Assembly (NCBI GenBank): GCA_910586705.1
Contig: CAJUJK010000025.1
Coordinates: forward strand, 1 to 55,543
Source: an uncultured Lachnospiraceae bacterium
GTDB lineage: Bacteria; Bacillota; Clostridia; Lachnospirales; Lachnospiraceae
Direction of reading: 5' to 3'
DNA length: 55,543 nt
Each line of letters starts with the position of its first letter. The first letter of the stretch is position 1. A program made the translations under genes and the position numbers. Below the pieces are notes generated by a model. The model was not told the origin of the DNA, searched no databases, and saw nothing but the letters and a program-made list of their open reading frames with translations. Positions 40,319 through 47,903 of this stretch are shown one piece after another.

Positions 40319-40759
40319 ATGGAATTATCGAATTTAAGACCTGCGAAGGGTTCTGTGCACAGCGATAATTTTAGAAGGGGCCGTGGACATGGCTCTGGAA
40401 ACGGTAAGACAGCCGGCAAAGGGCATAAGGGTCAGAAGGCTCGTTCCGGCGCGCCCAGACCGGGTTTCGAGGGTGGTCAGATGCCCTTGTACAGACGTCT
40501 CCCCAAGAGAGGCTTTACCAACAGAAATACCAAAGAGATCGTTGCGCTTAACCTGAGCGTTCTCGAGGTGTTCGACAACGGCGCGACGGTTGATGTGGAC
40601 GCATTGATCGAAAAAGGAATCGTAAAGCATCCCCGCGACGGTGTAAAGATCCTTGGAAACGGAGAACTTACTAAGAAACTCGACGTGAAGGTAAATGCCT
40701 TCAGCGCATCCGCGAAGGAGAAAATCGAGGCACTTGGTGGAACAGCAGAGGTGATCTAA
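40319..40759 (+). CDS. rplO: Ribosomal protein uL15
   Basis: This 146-residue L15 is a late-assembly hub of the 50S subunit. It has the long basic N-terminal extension (RRGRGHGSGNGKTAGKGHKG) and PGFEGGQMPLYRRLPKRGF. Its TAA shares a base with the secY ATG (TAATG), so the two are translationally coupled. Confidence 0.97.
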   Translation: MELSNLRPAKGSVHSDNFRRGRGHGSGNGKTAGKGHKGQKARSGAPRPGFEGGQMPLYRRLPKRGFTNRNTKEIVALNLSVLEVFDNGATVDVDALIEKGIVKHPRDGVKILGNGELTKKLDVKVNAFSASAKEKIEALGGTAEVI

Positions 40760-42072
40760 TGTTTACAACCCTAAAAAATGCATTTAAGATCAAAGAGATC
40801 AGAAATAAAATTTTCTTTACGTTTCTCATGTTGGTTGTGATCCGTCTCGGATCACAGCTGCCCGTACCGGGTGTGGACAGGACCTACTTTGCGAGATGGT
40901 TCGAGAGCCAGACCGGCGACGCATTCAATTTCTTTGATGCTTTTACGGGTGGATCTTTTCTGAATATGTCCGTACTGGCGCTTAACATTACGCCGTACAT
41001 CACATCTTCCATAATCATGCAGCTTATGACGATAGCGATTCCGAAGCTGGAGGAGATGCAGAGGGATGGTGCGGACGGAAGAAAGAAAATCGCATCCATT
41101 ACGAGATATGTAACAGTTGCGCTTGCGTTGATTGAGTCGGGCGTTATGGCGATCGGTTTCGGACGGCAGGGACTGCTTGAAACCTACAATGTGATGAATG
41201 TCATCACGGTTATAGCGGCGCTCACGGCGGGCAGCGCGTTTCTGATGTGGATAGGTGAGCGGATTACGGAGAACGGAGTCGGCAACGGTATTTCCATCGT
41301 GCTGACGATCAACATACTCTCCCGTATGCCGCAGGATATCACACAGCTCTTTGAGCAGTTTGTGATCGGCAGGTCCATCGCCAAAGGTGTGGTTGCCGCG
41401 ATCATAATTATTGCGATTATCATACTGATGGTAGTGCTCGTTATCGTTTTAAACGACGGCGTGCGCAAGATCCCGGTGCAGTATGCGAAAAAAGTACAGG
41501 GCAGAAAGATGGTGGGCGGACAGACGACGAACATTCCGCTGAAAGTCAATACTTCAGGCGTGATTCCCGTCATCTTCGCATCGTCCCTGATGCAGTTGCC
41601 GGTAGTGATCTGTTCCCTGTTTAATGTGAACGGCGCCGGCGTCTGGGGAGAAATCCTGAAAGGACTTAACTCCAACTACTGGTGTAATCCGGAACATCTC
41701 GTTTATTCGATCGGTCTGGTGGCGTATATTTTACTGGTGATATTCTTTGCCTACTTCTATACATCCATCACCTTTAATCCGATGGAGATTGCGGATAACA
41801 TGAAGAGACAGGGCGGATTTATTCCGGGTATCAGACCCGGCAAGCCTACCAGCGACTATCTGGCGAAGCTCTTAAACTATATTGTGTTTATCGGAGCGAT
41901 TGGTCTTACCATCGTATGCGTGGTGCCTTACTTCTTTAACGGGGTGTTCGGCGCAAGCGTATCCTTTGGAGGAACAAGCCTGATCATTATCGTCAGCGTT
42001 GTGCTGGAGACAGTTAAGCAGATTGAGTCGCAGATGCTTGTCCGCAATTATAAGGGCTTTTTAAACGACTAA
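40759..42072 (+). CDS. secY: Protein translocase subunit SecY
   Basis: This 437-residue protein with ten membrane helices forms the Sec channel. It shows the N-terminal IRNKIFFTFLMLVVIRLGSQ, the plug/helix 2 region (PYITSSIIMQLM) and the cytosolic C5 loop Arg region (FNPMEIADNMKRQGGFIPGI) that contacts SecA and the ribosome. The position after rplO is typical. A hairpin follows before adk. Confidence 0.98.
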   Translation: MFTTLKNAFKIKEIRNKIFFTFLMLVVIRLGSQLPVPGVDRTYFARWFESQTGDAFNFFDAFTGGSFLNMSVLALNITPYITSSIIMQLMTIAIPKLEEMQRDGADGRKKIASITRYVTVALALIESGVMAIGFGRQGLLETYNVMNVITVIAALTAGSAFLMWIGERITENGVGNGISIVLTINILSRMPQDITQLFEQFVIGRSIAKGVVAAIIIIAIIILMVVLVIVLNDGVRKIPVQYAKKVQGRKMVGGQTTNIPLKVNTSGVIPVIFASSLMQLPVVICSLFNVNGAGVWGEILKGLNSNYWCNPEHLVYSIGLVAYILLVIFFAYFYTSITFNPMEIADNMKRQGGFIPGIRPGKPTSDYLAKLLNYIVFIGAIGLTIVCVVPYFFNGVFGASVSFGGTSLIIIVSVVLETVKQIESQMLVRNYKGFLND

Positions 42073-42088
42073 TGTAAGATAAGACAGG

Positions 42089-42118
42089 TAGGGACGGCGG
42101 ATTATCGGCACGTCCCTA
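42089..42118 (+). other. Hairpin between secY and adk
   Basis: TAGGGACG (42089-42096) pairs perfectly with CGTCCCTA (42111-42118) across a 14-base loop. There is no T run; a processing or pausing role is possible. Confidence 0.5.
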
Positions 42119-42156
42119 ACCTTGCGTCTGAATGTTTGGAGAGAGGGAAAACGGAT

Positions 42157-42798
42157 ATGAAGATTATAATGCTGGGCGCACCCGGCGCCGGAAAAGGAAC
42201 ACAGGCGAAAATGATTGCCGAGAGCTACAAAATTCCGCATATTTCGACGGGCGACATGTTCCGCCTGAATATCAAGAACGGGACGGAGCTTGGCATGGAA
42301 GCGAAGAAGTACATGGATCAGGGACTGCTGGTGCCCGATGAACTGACGGTGCGCATTTTCCTTGACAGGGTGGCACAGGATGACTGCAAGAACGGCTATG
42401 TACTGGACGGATTTCCGAGAACGATTCCGCAGGCGCAGGTGCTTGAGGAAGCGCTTGATAAGCTGGGTGACCAGATTGACTACGCGATCGACGTGGAGGT
42501 GCCGGATGAGAATATCATCCGCAGAATGGGCGGCAGACGCGCCTGCACATCCTGCGGCGCGACCTACCATATCGAGCATGTTCCCCCGAAGAAAGAGGGA
42601 ATCTGTGACGAGTGCGGACAGGAACTTGTGCTGCGCGACGATGACAAGCCGGAGACGGTTGGCAGGCGCCTGCAGGTATATCAGGAGCAGACCGCGCCGT
42701 TACTTGAGTTCTATAAGGCGAAAGGCGTACTGAGAAGCGTGGATGGCACGCAGGATATGCAGGACGTATTTAAGGCGATTACGGAAATCCTAGGATAA
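42157..42798 (+). CDS. adk: Adenylate kinase, zinc-LID type
   Basis: This 213-residue enzyme makes 2 ADP from ATP and AMP. It has the P-loop GAPGAGKGTQ, the AMP-site STGDMFR and DGFPRT motifs, and a LID with four Cys (CTSCG and CDECG) that bind zinc, the form usual in Gram-positive bacteria. The ATG at 42157 follows GAGAGGG; the upstream TTG start is rejected. A copy of a 93-bp repeat begins at its stop codon. Confidence 0.97.
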   Translation: MKIIMLGAPGAGKGTQAKMIAESYKIPHISTGDMFRLNIKNGTELGMEAKKYMDQGLLVPDELTVRIFLDRVAQDDCKNGYVLDGFPRTIPQAQVLEEALDKLGDQIDYAIDVEVPDENIIRRMGGRRACTSCGATYHIEHVPPKKEGICDECGQELVLRDDDKPETVGRRLQVYQEQTAPLLEFYKAKGVLRSVDGTQDMQDVFKAITEILG

Positions 42799-42888
42799 CA
42801 GTTCAGCCAGACCGAATTTGTCTGGCAAATCATGCTTGCATGAATTTGACGGACAAATGAAGGACTGAGGGAACGCCCGTATATGAGC
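42796..42888 (+). repeat. Interspersed repeat, copy A (adk-map gap)
   Basis: Starting at the adk TAA, these 93 bases match 52643-52736 at about 80 percent of positions by hand alignment, with identical blocks CAGCCAGACCG, GACAAATGAAGG and TGAGGGAACGCCCG. Internal stems CCAGAC/GTCTGG, CATGC/GCATG and ATTTG/CAAAT are visible. Two further hairpins (GATGC/GCATC, GCGTC/GACGC) follow before map. Confidence 0.75.
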
Positions 42889-42971
42889 AAAAGGAGATGC
42901 GAAGCATCGGGAAGCGTCGAAGACGCGTTTTGCGAATGGCGTGGGCTGAACTTTGTGTGAAGGTAAGGACT

Positions 42972-43721
42972 ATGGCGGTCACGATCAAATCGGCGGAAGA
43001 AATCGAAAAGATGCGCGAGGCGGGCAGACTGCTCGCCCGCGTACATGAGGAACTGGCAAAGGCGATACGCCCCGGCGTCTCCACGAAGGAGATTGACACG
43101 GTATGCGAGGAGCTGATCCGGGGGTATGGCTGCACGCCCAACTTTCTGCACTATGAGGGGTATCCCGCGAGTGTCTGTGTCTCCGTCAACGAGGAGGTTG
43201 TGCACGGCATTCCGGACAAGGACCGCATTTTGCGGGAAGGCGATATCGTGAGTCTGGATACGGGACTGATTTACAAGGGCTACCATTCGGACGCGGCGAG
43301 GACCTATGGCGTCGGACAGATCAGTCCGGAAGCGGAAAAGCTGATCGAGGTGACGCGCGAGAGTTTTTTTCAGGGAATCAGGATGGCGTATGCAGGGAAA
43401 CACCTGCACGATATCTCCAATGCCATAGCGGATTATGTGATACCATACGGCTACGGGATCGTACATGATCTGGTGGGTCACGGCATCGGAACAAACCTCC
43501 ACGAACCGCCGAATATACCGAATTTTCCCCAGAGGAGACGGGGGATACGGTTAAAAGCCGGTATGACGCTTGCGATTGAGCCGATGATCAATATCGGTAC
43601 CGGCGAGGTGGACTGGCTGGATGACGGCTGGACGGTGGTATCGGCGGACCATTCGCTCTCCGCGCATTATGAGAACACCGTGCTTGTCACGGACGGGGAG
43701 CCGGAGATATTAACATTATAA
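42972..43721 (+). CDS. map: Methionine aminopeptidase type I
   Basis: This 249-residue metalloprotease removes N-terminal Met. It has FLHYEGYPASVCVSVNEEVV with the substrate His, the metal ligands in SLDTGLIYKGYHSDAARTY (two Asp), the His in DLVGHGIG and the Glu residues in AIEPMI and near SAHYENTVLV. The ATG at 42972 with AAGGTAAGG upstream is preferred; the longer frame reads through intergenic repeats. Confidence 0.96.
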   Translation: MAVTIKSAEEIEKMREAGRLLARVHEELAKAIRPGVSTKEIDTVCEELIRGYGCTPNFLHYEGYPASVCVSVNEEVVHGIPDKDRILREGDIVSLDTGLIYKGYHSDAARTYGVGQISPEAEKLIEVTRESFFQGIRMAYAGKHLHDISNAIADYVIPYGYGIVHDLVGHGIGTNLHEPPNIPNFPQRRRGIRLKAGMTLAIEPMINIGTGEVDWLDDGWTVVSADHSLSAHYENTVLVTDGEPEILTL

Positions 43722-43731
43722 ATAGGTAGAG

Positions 43732-44019
43732 ATGGATTTGAATATGGAAGAAAGTATCGTGGGAATGCTCGCCAGTTCAAAGGCAGGGCATGATAAGGAC
43801 TCCGTGTATGTCATCATACAAGAGGACGGCGAATATATATATGTAGCTGACGGCAAAAGCAGAACTGTGGGACGCCCGAAGCGGAAAAACAAGAAGCATG
43901 TACAGCTCATTAAAAAGAAAAGAATGCCGGAGCCGGAGAACGGTTTTGGCGATTTGGAAATAAAGAGGACAATCAAAGAATATCTGAAAGAAAGAGAGGA
44001 AAGAAATGTCAAAGGCTGA
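43732..44019 (+). CDS. KOW-domain RNA-binding protein (L14e-like)
   Basis: This 95-residue basic protein has an N-terminal KOW/SH3-like fold (VGMLASSKAGHDKDSVYVII, YIYVADGKSRTVGRPKRKNK), like the L14e-type RNA-binding proteins that often stand between map and infA in Firmicutes. Its function is unknown, probably ribosome-related by context. It overlaps infA by 14 bases. The ATG at 43732 is used; 43744 is an alternative. Confidence 0.85.
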   Translation: MDLNMEESIVGMLASSKAGHDKDSVYVIIQEDGEYIYVADGKSRTVGRPKRKNKKHVQLIKKKRMPEPENGFGDLEIKRTIKEYLKEREERNVKG

Positions 44020-44224
44020 TGTAATTGAGATTGAAGGAACTGTAATTGAGAAGTTACCCAATACCATGTTTCAGGTGGAACTGGAGAACGGACATGTGGT
44101 GCTTGCGCATATCAGCGGTAAGCTGCGCCAGAACTTCATCCGCATCCTGCCCGGTGACAAGGTGACGCTGGAATTATCCCCGTATGATTTATCAAAAGGG
44201 AGAATCATTTGGAGAGACAAGTAA
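44006..44224 (+). CDS. infA: Translation initiation factor IF-1
   Basis: This 72-residue OB-fold protein binds the 30S A site during initiation. It has MSKADVIEIEGTVIEKLPNT, FQVELENGHVVLAHISGKLR and the C-terminal LSPYDLSKGRIIWRDK. The ATG at 44006 lies inside the end of the preceding gene (14-base overlap). Confidence 0.98.
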   Translation: MSKADVIEIEGTVIEKLPNTMFQVELENGHVVLAHISGKLRQNFIRILPGDKVTLELSPYDLSKGRIIWRDK

Positions 44225-44270
44225 GATCATGCAGAAATGATTGCACGATATATAAAGTTTACCAAAAGTC

Positions 44271-44299
44271 TTGCCAATGGCAGGATTTGGTGTTATAAT
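44271..44299 (+). promoter_or_regulatory. Internal promoter before rpmJ
   Basis: TTGCCA (44271-44276) and a perfect TATAAT (44294-44299) are separated by 17 bases, 33 bases before the rpmJ start. This would give a second transcript covering rpmJ-rpsM-rpsK-rpsD-rpoA-rplQ, uncoupling the alpha block from the S10 promoter. Confidence 0.75.
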
Positions 44300-44332
44300 G
44301 TAAAACGGTCTTTTTTGAAAGGAGGGTTTGAG

Positions 44333-44446
44333 ATGAAGGTTAGATCATCAGTAAAACCAATTTGCGAAAAGTGCAAGATCATCAAGAGAAAAGGAAAGAT
44401 CAGAGTTATTTGTGAAAATCCGAAACATAAGCAGGTACAGGGTTAA
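44333..44446 (+). CDS. rpmJ: Ribosomal protein bL36
   Basis: This 37-residue L36 has the zinc pattern with C11, C14 and C27 plus H32 (ICEKCK, VICENPKHKQ), the zinc-binding (C+) form. AAAGGAGGG lies upstream of the ATG at 44333; the longer frame includes the promoter and is rejected. Confidence 0.97.
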   Translation: MKVRSSVKPICEKCKIIKRKGKIRVICENPKHKQVQG

Positions 44447-44510
44447 TAGATAGAGAGCCCACTTTTTGATACCAACTATGTTTGGAAAGATCGGATATCT
44501 GATCCGGTTG

Positions 44511-44562
44511 GGCAGGGCAGCCTGCCTCAATCAATTAGTGTCACGCGTGCAGGACGCACGCG
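44511..44562 (+). other. Hairpins between rpmJ and rpsM
   Basis: GGCAGG/CCTGCC (44511-44526, loop GCAG) and CGCGTGC/GCACGCG (44544-44562) are two perfect GC-rich stems in the 154-base gap. This is again two hairpins in series, without T runs. Confidence 0.55.
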
Positions 44563-44600
44563 AAGCGCATGAAAATGCAGAGGAAATGGAGGAAATGTAA

Positions 44601-44969
44601 ATGGCTCGTATTGCAGGTGTTGACTTACCGAGAGAAAAGCGTGTGGAGATCGGCTTGACCTATATTTATGGGATTGGCAGACCGAGCGCGAACAAGATTC
44701 TGGAGGCGGCAAACGTAAATCCTGATACCCGTGTCAGAGAATTGACCGATGATGAGGTGAAGAGACTGGCAGAGGTAATCGAAAAGGATTATATGGTGGA
44801 AGGTGACCTGAGAAGAGAGATCGCTCTCAATATCAAGAGACTTCAGGAGATCGGCTGCTACAGAGGAATCCGTCACAGGAAAGGTCTTCCCGTTCGTGGT
44901 CAGAAGACAAAGACCAACGCAAGGACAAGAAAAGGTCCTAAGAGAACTGTTGCAAACAAGAAGAAGTAA
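44601..44969 (+). CDS. rpsM: Ribosomal protein uS13
   Basis: This 122-residue 30S head protein contacts the P-site tRNA and the 50S subunit. It begins MARIAGVDLPREKRVEIGLT and has the C-terminal RHRKGLPVRGQKTKTNART signature. GGAGG precedes the ATG. Confidence 0.97.
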   Translation: MARIAGVDLPREKRVEIGLTYIYGIGRPSANKILEAANVNPDTRVRELTDDEVKRLAEVIEKDYMVEGDLRREIALNIKRLQEIGCYRGIRHRKGLPVRGQKTKTNARTRKGPKRTVANKKK

Positions 44970-45017
44970 CAACATAGGAACAAGATTAAATAGTCTGAGA
45001 AAGTAGGTTAGTTTATT

Positions 45018-45413
45018 ATGGCAAAGAAAGTTACCAAAAAAGTGACAAAAAAGCGTGTCAAGAAAAACGTTGAACATGGACAGGCACATATCCAGTCTTC
45101 CTTTAACAATACCATCGTTACGCTGACAGATAACGAGGGTAATGCGTTGAGCTGGGCGAGTGCCGGCGGTCTTGGTTTTAGAGGTTCAAGGAAATCTACT
45201 CCCTATGCAGCACAGATGGCTGCTGAGACAGCGACAAAGGCTGCTCTGATCCACGGCTTAAGGACTGTGGACGTTATGGTGAAGGGTCCCGGTTCGGGAC
45301 GTGAGGCTGCGATCCGCGCGCTGCAGGCATGTGGTCTGGAAGTGACCAGCATCCGCGACGTGACGCCCGTACCCCACAATGGATGCCGTCCGCCTAAGAG
45401 ACGTCGTGTATAA
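45018..45413 (+). CDS. rpsK: Ribosomal protein uS11
   Basis: This 131-residue S11 of the 30S platform has a Lys-rich N-terminus, HIQSSFNNTIVTLTDNEGNA and the signature GPGSGREAAIRALQACGLEV. The ribosome binding site (AAGTAGG) is weaker than that of its neighbours. Confidence 0.97.
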   Translation: MAKKVTKKVTKKRVKKNVEHGQAHIQSSFNNTIVTLTDNEGNALSWASAGGLGFRGSRKSTPYAAQMAAETATKAALIHGLRTVDVMVKGPGSGREAAIRALQACGLEVTSIRDVTPVPHNGCRPPKRRRV

Positions 45414-45447
45414 CAAATCGAAAAGAAAATAGCTATTTGGAAGAAGG

Positions 45448-45467
45448 TGCCGCCTAAGCGGGCGGTA
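45448..45467 (+). other. Hairpin between rpsK and rpsD
   Basis: TGCCGCC pairs with GGCGGTA (one G-T pair) around the loop TAAGCG. The core resembles the CTAAG-containing hairpins of the other gaps, but outer stems are missing. Confidence 0.45.
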
Positions 45468-45498
45468 TTGTAAACAAAAACAGAAAGGAGCCAGAATC

Positions 45499-46092
45499 AT
45501 GGCAGTAAACAGAGTTCCGGTATTAAAAAGATGCAGATCCCTTGATCTTGATCCTACCTTTTTAGGATATGACAAGAAATCCAACAGAACATCCGCAAGA
45601 GCAGGTAAGAAGATCAGTGAGTATGGTCTTCAGCTGCGTGAGAAGCAGAAAGCGAAATTTATCTACGGCGTACTGGAGAAGCCGTTCAGAAACTATTATG
45701 AGAAGGCTGACAGAATGAAAGGGCAGACCGGTGAAAACCTGATGGTTATGCTCGAGAGCAGACTGGACAGCGTTGTATTCAGAATGGGTTTTGCGAGAAC
45801 GAGAAGAGAGGCAAGACAGGTAGTAGGTCACAAACATTTTCTGGTGAACGGCAAACCTGTGCAGATTCCTTCCTATCTGGTGAAAGCCGGCGATGTGATC
45901 GAGGTGAGAGAGAAGGCAAGATCCCTCCAGAGATACAAAGATATTCTCGAGGTGACCGGCGGCAGACTTGTTCCCGAGTGGCTTGAAGTGGATCAGGAAG
46001 CAATGAAGGCAACTGTGAAATATCTTCCCACCAGAGAGATGATTGACGTTCCGGTAAACGAGATGCTTATCGTCGAGTTGTACTCCAAATAA
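45499..46092 (+). CDS. rpsD: Ribosomal protein uS4
   Basis: This 197-residue S4 nucleates 30S assembly and in B. subtilis represses its own gene. It has the S4 RNA-binding domain (LESRLDSVVFRMGFARTRRE, HFLVNGKPVQIPSYLVKAGD). It lacks the four-Cys zinc site at the N-terminus (MAVNRVPVLKRCRSLDLDP). AAAGGAG precedes the ATG. Confidence 0.96.
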   Translation: MAVNRVPVLKRCRSLDLDPTFLGYDKKSNRTSARAGKKISEYGLQLREKQKAKFIYGVLEKPFRNYYEKADRMKGQTGENLMVMLESRLDSVVFRMGFARTRREARQVVGHKHFLVNGKPVQIPSYLVKAGDVIEVREKARSLQRYKDILEVTGGRLVPEWLEVDQEAMKATVKYLPTREMIDVPVNEMLIVELYSK

Positions 46093-46094
46093 TA

Positions 46095-46178
46095 AAGTGA
46101 AAAGAAATTCTAACGCGGCAAATTACGCCGCGAAAGAATTTCTATGTTTCACTTACGAGAATTATTTCATAATTCTCG
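46095..46178 (+). repeat. Two-hairpin intergenic element between rpsD and rpoA
   Basis: Hairpin 1 (46095-46154) has outer stem AAGTGAAA/TTTCACTT, middle stem AGAAATTC/GAATTTCT and core CGCGGC/GCCGCG, with A-rich internal mismatches at the same place as in the other copies. The segment CTATGTTT is shared with the copy at 38433. Hairpin 2 (46156-46178) is a perfect 10-bp stem CGAGAATTAT/ATAATTCTCG. Confidence 0.75.
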
Positions 46179-46220
46179 GTGATGATGGTATTAATTTATG
46201 TTCTGAAGGAGGGTGCTTGG

Positions 46221-47180
46221 GTGTTTGAATTTGAGAGACCGAATATAGAAGTAGTAGAGATCTCCGAAGATAAGAAATACGGCAGATTCGTAGTGGAACC
46301 TTTAGAGAGAGGTTACGGCATTACCCTCGGCAATTCACTTAGAAGGATTATGCTGTCTTCCCTGCCCGGCGTGGCGGTAAGTCAGGTTAAGATCGAGGGT
46401 GTCCTCCATGAGTTCAGTTCGATTCCCGGCGTAAAGGAAGACGTGACGGAGATCATTATGAACGTTAAGAGCCTTGCTATCAGGAATAACAGCGATGCGA
46501 ATGAGGTGAAAACCGCTTACATCGAGTATGAGGGCGAGGGTATCGTGCGGGCTTCCGATATTCAGGTGGATCAGGACATCGAGATTCTGAATCCCGATCT
46601 GGTGATCGCTACCTTGAGCGGTAAGGATACAAAGCTTTACATGGAACTGACCATTACAAGGGGCAGGGGTTATGTGGGCGCTGATAAGAATAAGACCGAT
46701 GATCTGCCGATCGGGGTGATCGCGATTGATTCCATCTACACACCTGTGGAGAGAGTCAACGTTACCGTGGAGAATACCCGTGTAGGTCAGATTACGGACT
46801 ACGATAAGCTGACGCTGGACGTATACACGAACGGCACGCTTGTGCCCGACGAGGCTGTCAGTCTGGCGGCAAAGGTGCTCAGCGAGCATCTGAGTCTCTT
46901 CATCGATCTGTCCGAGAACGCCAAGACCGCTGAGGTCATGGTGGAGAAAGAGGATGACGAGAAGGAAAAAGTGCTTGAGATGAGTATTGACGAGCTGGAA
47001 CTTTCGGTTCGTTCTTACAACTGCTTGAAGAGAGCGGGCATCAATACAGTGGAAGAACTGACAAACAAGACTTCCGAGGATATGATGAAGGTCAGAAATC
47101 TTGGCCGCAAGTCGTTGGAGGAAGTGCTTGCAAAATTAAAGGAATTAGGATTACAGCTGAATCCCAGCGATGAGGCGTAA
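46221..47180 (+). CDS. rpoA: RNA polymerase alpha subunit
   Basis: This 319-residue protein nucleates polymerase assembly and contacts UP elements and activators. Its N-terminal domain has FVVEPLERGYGITLGNSLRR. The C-terminal domain has SIDELELSVRSYNCLKRAGI and GRKSLEEVLAKLKELGL. The GTG at 46221 is chosen because AAGGAGGG precedes it and the family starts close to this point; the frame upstream overlaps hairpin 2. Confidence 0.97.
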   Translation: MFEFERPNIEVVEISEDKKYGRFVVEPLERGYGITLGNSLRRIMLSSLPGVAVSQVKIEGVLHEFSSIPGVKEDVTEIIMNVKSLAIRNNSDANEVKTAYIEYEGEGIVRASDIQVDQDIEILNPDLVIATLSGKDTKLYMELTITRGRGYVGADKNKTDDLPIGVIAIDSIYTPVERVNVTVENTRVGQITDYDKLTLDVYTNGTLVPDEAVSLAAKVLSEHLSLFIDLSENAKTAEVMVEKEDDEKEKVLEMSIDELELSVRSYNCLKRAGINTVEELTNKTSEDMMKVRNLGRKSLEEVLAKLKELGLQLNPSDEA

Positions 47181-47221
47181 TATAGAGGTAAGACCGAAGA
47201 GCACTCGGAAAGGAGCCAATC

Positions 47222-47827
47222 ATGGCAAAATACAGAAAACTTGGCAGAACATCTGACCAGAGAAAAGCATTACTCCGAAATCAGGTTACCGCTCTTTTAT
47301 ATAACGGAAAGATCGTGACCACAGAGGCGAGAGCGAAGGAAGTGCGCAAGATTGCAGAGCATCTGATTACGCTCGCTGTCAAGGAAAAGGACAATTTTGA
47401 GACCGTTAAAGTGACCGCTAAGGTGGCACGCAAAGATAAAGACGGCAAGAGAGTGAAGCAGATCGTTGACAGGAATACGAAGGCAGTACTCTCCGAGACA
47501 CACCGTGACAAGGATGGCAAGATCCTTAAGATTGAGAACGGTATGACCGTTACGGTATACGACGAGGTGGAGAAGGAGATCAAGAAGGATATGCCTTCCA
47601 GACTCCATGCGAGAAGACAGATCATGAAGGTGCTTTATCCTGTCAAGGAGGTGCCGAATACACCTGCAGGCCGTAAGAAGAATACCAAGGAAGTCAAGCT
47701 GGCGGATAAGCTCTTTGATGAGTACGGACCCAAGTATGCGAACCGCAAGGGCGGTTATACCAGAATTATCAAGATCGGTCCCCGTAAGGGTGACGCGGCG
47801 ATGGAAGTAGTTCTGGAGCTGGTATAA
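47222..47827 (+). CDS. rplQ: Ribosomal protein bL17 with large internal insertion
   Basis: This 201-residue L17 begins MAKYRKLGRTSDQRKALLRN and ends with KYANRKGGYTRIIKIGPRKG as usual. Between the common ITLAVKE and LHARRQI segments it carries about 70 extra residues (about 55-126, rich in Lys, Asp and Glu), while ordinary L17 has 112-130 residues in total. AAAGGAG precedes the ATG. It closes the operon in front of a terminator. Confidence 0.95.
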   Translation: MAKYRKLGRTSDQRKALLRNQVTALLYNGKIVTTEARAKEVRKIAEHLITLAVKEKDNFETVKVTAKVARKDKDGKRVKQIVDRNTKAVLSETHRDKDGKILKIENGMTVTVYDEVEKEIKKDMPSRLHARRQIMKVLYPVKEVPNTPAGRKKNTKEVKLADKLFDEYGPKYANRKGGYTRIIKIGPRKGDAAMEVVLELV

Positions 47828-47852
47828 GACAGTCAAAAAATGAGACAGATAA

Positions 47853-47883
47853 AAAGCTGAGTGTATAAATGCTCAGCTTTTTT
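47853..47883 (+). terminator. Bidirectional terminator after rplQ
   Basis: AAAGCTGAG pairs with CTCAGCTTT over a 10-base loop, with T on the plus side and A on the left side. It can therefore end both the ribosomal operon and the opposing M15 peptidase gene. Confidence 0.88.
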
Positions 47884-47903
47884 GTTACACTGTTTCTGCA
47901 CTT

